DNA from: Nymphaea colorata
Lineage: Eukaryota > Streptophyta > Magnoliopsida > Nymphaeales > Nymphaeaceae
Direction: 5' to 3'
Length of the DNA stretch: 64,000 nt
Assembly: GCF_008831285.2 (NCBI RefSeq)
Contig: NC_045138.2
Coordinates: 6,107,205-6,171,204, forward strand
The notes under the pieces were generated by a model, which saw only the letters and a list, made by a program, of their open reading frames with translations, had not been told where the DNA came from and did not search any database. Within the stretch, counting starts at the first letter, position 1, and the number at the start of each line of letters is the position of its first letter. The translations under genes and the position numbers were made by a program. This document shows positions 58,772 through 64,000 of this stretch, in pieces.

Positions 58772-61050
58772 TAGAAACAGAATCAAGATGACATGATCTG
58801 TATTCAGTTTGTTGTGTCCCGGATACATGTTCATGATGCAACAAGCATCTCATCCCCATCTAAATTTTCAAATTTCGACCCAGTTGAATCTGAATTTATT
58901 ACCAAAATTTAGAGCCATGTCCTCACCTGAATCTGAAAAATAGATTGGACATGGTAAAGCCTGAGTTAAATACCAGTCTAACCCATTCATATCCTCAGAA
59001 TTCAGTCCGCCTAGACGTGGCTTTTACTCCATTTATATTAGGTAAGGACCCAGGTCCACTGAGACCTAACAATTGAAGCATCCTCACTCAGTTAAAGGCC
59101 ATGTAGATCAAAATTAGCTTTCACATTTACATCAAACAAATCTGCACTTAAAAGTATCAATCCTGGTTTGCAACTCTATTTATTCCCTTTTTCATGTGTG
59201 ATAGTGGACTTCCTATTAACTGCTAAACATGGGATTGTAAAATCCAAACCTGGATGTTGTGATTAAACTAGCAGATGTAAGAATGTAAATACCTTGAAGT
59301 CTTGTGGTCAAAGATGAACCCCAAGATGAACCTGGGCCAGAAGTGCATATAAATGGAGAATTTCTCCTCTGCATTTTGTGTCATAGAGCTTTCATACCAA
59401 AAATTATAATAAATGGGGCAATAGAAGGGGAGTACCTTGAAAGAGCCATAGATTCCCCACTGGACATTAATGCCCCAATCATGATAACATGCAGTGAAAG
59501 ACTGCACGTACGCAGACCCCAGGAACCAATGTAGTTCACAGCCCACAAGATGGACAGAGTTTACTTAAGAGCTATTTTGGCAACTAGCTAATAGATAAGT
59601 GAACAAATGATGAACACCAAAACGAGGAAAATAGACAGCTCAAGAAGACATAAATCATTAACAGCTCAAGAAGACATAAATCATTAATTGTTGCCTCTGA
59701 AGAAGGACAACAAGATTATCAGCAGAATGAGAAATAATAGTGCAAAACACAACAACGAAGCTACAACAGTTCAATCACACACAAAACAACGACACCCCTC
59801 CCCCCCAAGTTCCCAACCCTTGTCAGGTTATGCAAAACCTAAAGGAAAACCAGGTTGGTGCATAGTCAAACATCCTGAAAACGATGTTTTGAAGGTTTTT
59901 TTCCTTTGAAACCCGGTTTTCGAGCGGGTCGCCAAACACCCCCTAAGTGTTTTCTGGATATATGCAAATAGATTATTTTAAAAAACATAAAATCAGAATT
60001 TGTTGAACAAATTTTGGTATTTATTTAGGATTTTTCATTGCACAGTTTCTAAAAGTAGAACAAAAATAGCACACCTCAAAAACAATTTTTCCTAATGACC
60101 ATATCAGCGACACAACCAGCAGTCCCACGAACTTTTTCAGATTTTATTTATCAAAAATTGAGTGAAGATATTGAAAAATGAAAACCAAGCATCTAAGTCA
60201 ACAAGGCTCCTAAACAAATCCATGCCACAATTAAAGTGAGAACTAAATACGATAAGCACTATAATAAATAACCACTAAAGCAGAAAAAAAGAAAAAGAAA
60301 AAGAATGAACTACTATAAAATCTAAGCAACAATTGCCGAGCTCAACAAAACTAAAAAAAGTCTAACTAAACCAGAATATGATCCTACTGAAAACAAATCA
60401 AACCAAAAACCTTTACCTATGCTGGACATGTAGAATACCTAACTAAGAAACATGACTAGTCAACTTTTCAAAAAACGTCAGTGTTCAAATCGACCGGTGC
60501 TTTCGAAAAAAGGTACCCTAAGTCTAGGTTATGCAAGTTGAAGACATTAATATGGAATAATAGGTCAAGTTTAATATCTTGTCCCAAATTGTCTACCTCT
60601 CCTGAGACAAAGGAAACAATGGAGAACTTGTCACACCCAACACGGACTAGGTTTGACGGGTTTCATCTATTCCACGTATGGATGAGCAGTTTGGTAATGA
60701 AATGGCCAAGTATCTCTCAAGAACAAAGGGGGATTGGTTAAATCCTCCTATCCTTAGGAAGCCTGGAATTATGATGTCAACTTTTTACTTTGAAATAGTT
60801 CAAAAATGATTAAATTTAACTCATAAGTTTGAGTGTTTGTGTTGTAATATGGCCTTGATTTACACATACTACCGTACAAGCTTTAGGTTTCTTTTCGCAT
60901 CAATGTTGTCGATGCTCTAGAAATGATGCCTTTCAATTTTCAAAGTAAAGATAATAAAAAAGGAGCAAATATTGAACCCAGACACACACATCCATGAAAG
61001 ATTGTCACATTCAATTCTTAAGAGTTCAGCCTTCATGTCTTTCATTCTCA
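58772..61050. repeat. 2.3-kb direct repeat, copy 2
   Basis: Partner of 45,479-47,850 in the same orientation, 13.3 kb away. It is slightly shorter because of small deletions and lacks the expanded C/A homopolymers. The right end merges into the 156-bp tandem duplication at 60,985. Confidence 0.92.
59300..59534 (+). CDS. Unrecognised exon-like open frame, copy 2
   Basis: Counterpart of 46,059-46,260. It begins P?-V-V-K-D-E-P with a duplicated D-E-P unit (12 nt), then V-H-I-N-G-E-F-L-L, a C-I-L-C-H stretch, E-Y-L-E-R-A-I-D-S-P-L-D, eight residues absent from copy 1, and E-P-M-stop (TAG at 59,532). All indels keep the frame. The minus strand is also open here, but its open frame is not the same one as in copy 1. 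No upstream exon was found, and the function is unknown. Confidence 0.4.
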
Positions 61051-61296
61051 TTTTATTTCACCCCATCGTTCTCCTCTACTCTGCGGCTCTGCGAGAGCAG
61101 CGAGACTGGTTTTTGACGGCCTTCTTCGATACTCCCTAGACACACATCCACGAAAGATTGTCACATTCAATTCTTAAGAGTTCAGCCTTCATGTCTTTCA
61201 TTCCCATTTTATTTCACCCCATCGTTCTCCTCTACTCTGCGGCTCTGTGAGTGCAGCGAGACTGGTTTTTGACAGCCTTCTTCGATACTCCCTGTT
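60985..61296. repeat. 156-bp tandem duplication
   Basis: The block from 'cacacatcca' through 'gattgtcacattcaattctt', 'atttcaccccatcgttctcc' and 'cttcttcgatactccct' occurs at 60,985 and 61,141 with few substitutions. Its first half overlaps the end of the 2.3-kb repeat, so the tandem step came after that repeat was in place. Confidence 0.93.
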
Positions 61297-63385
61297 GGGA
61301 GTTGGCCATCGGCCATCAGCTCTGCGACTACAGACTGCCACATTGCCGTCACCGACTCACCGCGGCGCCATCACCGCCGAAGGTTGGTTTTTCAACCGCA
61401 TATTGACGTTCCATGTTCTATCTCTCCTTCTTGCTATCACTCATAGTAACATAGTGTATATTAGTTGTAGGTATCTCTCGAGTCTCTCTGGATTGGCGGC
61501 CGCCGGCCCCTCTCTCTACATCTCTGATCTCTCTCCGTCTAGCATCGGCTGAAGGAAAAGAGAGAAGAAGACCGTTTTCTGTGAGGTTTTCCCCAAATTC
61601 ACAGCATGTGGGTTTCTATGAGGTTCTCTAAATGTAACCGTGCTGTTTTTGTACCAGTTTACTAGTGGTAGATTTTTGTCAGTTTACATGTGGTTTCATC
61701 ATTTCATATTGCTCTTTGTAGTTTGTCTCCTGCAGTTTGGCTCACTATGTCGTTGGTCAGTTGCATTTTTTGTTTCATGTGGATCTCCTATTAGTGTATT
61801 CTTTCAGATCATTTAGGAACTTTGAGAGTTCTGAATTCAAACCAGAATCCAACATGTGCTTTTATGGGTGTTCAATTTTGATGAATTTATGAGGATTCTC
61901 TCACTAATCCCTTCATTGATAGTCGTATAGCATTTTCGTATATCTATTGAAACTCAAATCTTCTCATTGTTGTTTGTCTTGATACCTGTGGGTGTTTGCG
62001 GACTTATTTAGAAACCTGGGGGGATCTTGCGATGGGAGGGTTATCTTGCGATGAAGAAGGATACGATGATCCACTTTCTGTCTTTTGGATAGCTCGTGCT
62101 TCAGAGGCCCCCGTTTGTTTGCATTGAGGGTTCATGAATGTTTTTCATGGTGTAAGGTGGACTATCCAAGTGATTGATCACAGGAGGTCGATGCACAACT
62201 CACAATGTTTAGAACCGTGTGGAATAAACTTGTAAGTGTCATGGTTTTTGGATAAATTCTTTCTTTTAAAATTTGGTGGACAACTTGTCGGACCACATTG
62301 TGCCCAGAATGCAGCAGCAAGTCCTTCGATCTTTTGGGAGACATTGACATCATTGGACCATCTTTTTCCTTGTGTTGTTTGAGGGTATCTCCATTCTTCC
62401 AAAATCTACATAGTCTGGATTCTGCGTAGTCACACATACCTCGTCTTTGCATCTTAGTTTTTTTTCTTCTTCCTGGTCTTTTTCCTTCCTTTTCTTCCCC
62501 CCTTCCAACTGCATTTGTTAACTCAGTCATATGAACTTGCACAATTGGACTGTCAAAAATAATGCATATGGTTAAGAAACCTTGTCTGATCATGTTACAT
62601 CTTTAGGTGATCTTCATTTCATTAACCTTGGTCTAGCCTCTGCCTTATGTAAGATTTATTTAATGCATATGGTTAAGAAACCTTGTGTGATCATGTTACA
62701 TCTTTAGGTGATCTTCATTTCTTTAACCTTGGTCTAGCCTCTGCCTTATGTAAGATTTATTTATCATTGTCATTTTACTGTATGTCAATTGAACATATTC
62801 CTGCAATCATTCTTTCGATGGCCAACTTGTGAGCTCTATTTCTCATGGACGTTTTGTTTTTGTCTGAGAGCTATACGAAGCTCATCGCAAAATTTAATGA
62901 TAAGCATGCATGTGACAACTATTGGGGGCTGAGTCCAAGATAATTGTAATGCTAGATTCCACCACAAGGTTTATGTGTGACAACTGACAATGTTATGCAT
63001 CCACTTTGCTTCTTAAGTTTCATTGAACTATTAAAGAGAGCCATTTGCAGGAATACATGCATTCTATATTTTACTATGAAATGAACAATGGTACTTTATT
63101 GAGTTATGTTGGCTAACAAAGTGTTTCAACTATTTGTTTGATAGATGGTTTGAGTATTTTAGACGACTGATTAATTAACCTCTCTCTATTTTGGTATGTT
63201 TGTTTCTTTCAATAAGTTGCAACTTATTCTGTCCTAGTTATTGACTTATTGTTCATCAACATTTTCAATAAGTCTATTGTGCATTTTATTGTTCTTTTTT
63301 ATTGTCTTGGTTTTATCTATATGTGTCATTTCAACTTATGTGAGTTATGTCGCCTAGTTATTTTGATAAATAATATTGTCCAACT
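61297..63385 (+). other. Leader-like GC-richer block and AT-rich sequence before the hAT remnant
   Basis: Sequence at 61,250-61,570 is GC-richer with TCTCTC runs and 'accgactcaccgcggcgcca' text like a plant gene leader. It is followed by T-rich sequence to 62,100. The minus frame at 62,162-62,593 (143 codons, lysine/arginine-rich) matches no family I know. It may be the 5' untranslated part of the hAT element that follows, but this is inference. Confidence 0.3.
62561..62761. repeat. 101-bp tandem duplication
   Basis: 'aatgcatatggttaagaaac' through 'ctctgccttatgtaagattt' occurs at 62,561 and 62,662, almost identical. Confidence 0.95.
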
Positions 63386-63391
63386 CCTATT

Positions 63392-64000
63392 ATGAAAGCA
63401 ATCGAATCATACTCATTTACCAAGAGAGAAGTTGTCTCCAAGAAAAAAAGGACTTCAAAAGTATAGATTGATTTTACATTGCTTAAATATAAGGAAAAAG
63501 AGTTTGTCAAATACAAACGTTGTGGAAAACGTTTGAAATGATGCACTGCTAATGGAACTAGTCATTTAAGTCGACATATAAACTTTTGTTTAAATAGGCA
63601 AATCAAGAAAGAAAAACAAAGAATTTTATTACTTGCAGTTAGTGACTTTAGTGCAATTTTACTATATATACAAAAATTTGACATGGAGTCTATAAGAAAG
63701 TCGATGTCAAAGTGTGCAATAGCATATGATCTTTCGTTCAATTTGACATAATATAAATATCATAACAACCTTCTTCAAGTTTGGAAAACAATGTTTGTTC
63801 CATTTTATAAAAGAACGTTAAAAAGAGAAATTATGTTAATGTTGAGAAAAACCCGATTTGAAGGATTTATAAATGATTCTACGAGCGAGTTTCGTTGACA
63901 TTTGATATGCAGACTACACATCGAAGATTGAGTTATCTATGCGTGACAAGACAATATATTGATAGATATTAAAAATTGCATGCTCATATCTCATATGTTC
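63392..64000 (+). pseudogene. Degenerate hAT transposase, BED zinc finger region, runs off right edge
   Basis: One plus-strand frame, interrupted by several in-frame stops, reads VKYKRCGKRLK, then NGTSHLSRHINFC, then SMSKCAIAYDLSF, then VWKTMFVPFYKRTLKREIM and FEGFINDSTSEF. This order is that of plant Ac/hAT elements: a BED finger (C-x2-C..H-x3-5-H/C) followed by the 'dyPlS..h..F' and 'S..T.k..i' regions. The first finger cysteine is missing, a TGA lies between the cysteine and histidine pairs, and TAA and TGA stops follow near 63,750 and 63,896. The copy cannot make a transposase. The catalytic and dimerisation regions would lie beyond the window. Confidence 0.72.

Noticed and set aside
45479-61050. 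LTR retrotransposon with 2.3-kb LTRs
   Set aside because: No TG..CA ends, primer-binding site, polypurine tract or gag-pol remnants were seen between the two copies, and the only element coding recognised inside is a minus-strand LINE.
62162-62593. 143-codon minus-strand open frame
   Set aside because: It is lysine/arginine-rich because of CT tracts on the plus strand, with no recognisable family, no splice context and no conserved partner in the window.

Overview
This window is nuclear DNA from a flowering plant. The evidence is interrupted genes with GT..AG introns of up to about 3 kb, AT-rich non-coding sequence full of (TA)n and (GA)n microsatellites, and fossil plant transposons (LINE with a DUF4283-like ORF1, hAT with a BED finger, MITEs). 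The species cannot be told from the sequence. No prokaryotic, organellar or viral gene set is present.

The main content is a head-to-tail array of three related segments, each about 15-17 kb, carrying a group I plant NRAMP metal transporter (AtNRAMP1/6 type). Unit 0 (about 4.9-15.9 kb) holds only a decayed 3' half of the gene. It has lost exon 11, carries frameshifts and stops, and has two short insertions inside exons. Unit 1 (coding exons 16,095-24,562) and unit 2 (32,097-42,211) each hold a complete 13-exon gene. I assembled both exon by exon. Every junction has GT/AG ends and a matching phase, every coding exon has the same length in the two genes, and both give a 553-residue protein. By hand count they differ at 56 positions (about 90% identity). 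The canonical metal-site residues (DPGN in TM1, A..MPHN in TM6) and the transport motif are intact in both. Introns 7 and 8 are long and filled with dispersed repeats. Some repeats are shared by both genes and so predate the duplication; others are private to one copy.

Flanking non-coding sequence is part of the duplication. The 3' flank of unit 0 matches that of unit 1, and the 3' flank of unit 2 (43.7-45.45 kb) matches pieces of both. The array ends near 45.47 kb.

From 45.5 kb to the right edge the sequence is repeat-rich with no confidently identified host gene. It holds two direct copies of a 2.3 kb segment (45,479-47,850 and 58,772-61,050) that share a short, unrecognised open frame with only in-frame indels. 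It also holds a 570-bp tandem duplication, a degenerate LINE on the minus strand (about 51.5-54.2 kb), several short tandem duplications, and a degenerate hAT transposase that runs off the right end.

I looked for a novel multi-gene system and did not find one. The most informative items are the three-unit NRAMP array with its different states of decay, the conserved unknown frame in the 2.3 kb repeats, a GC-rich 35-bp minisatellite at 13 kb, and a TIR-bounded element with GC-rich cargo at 43 kb.
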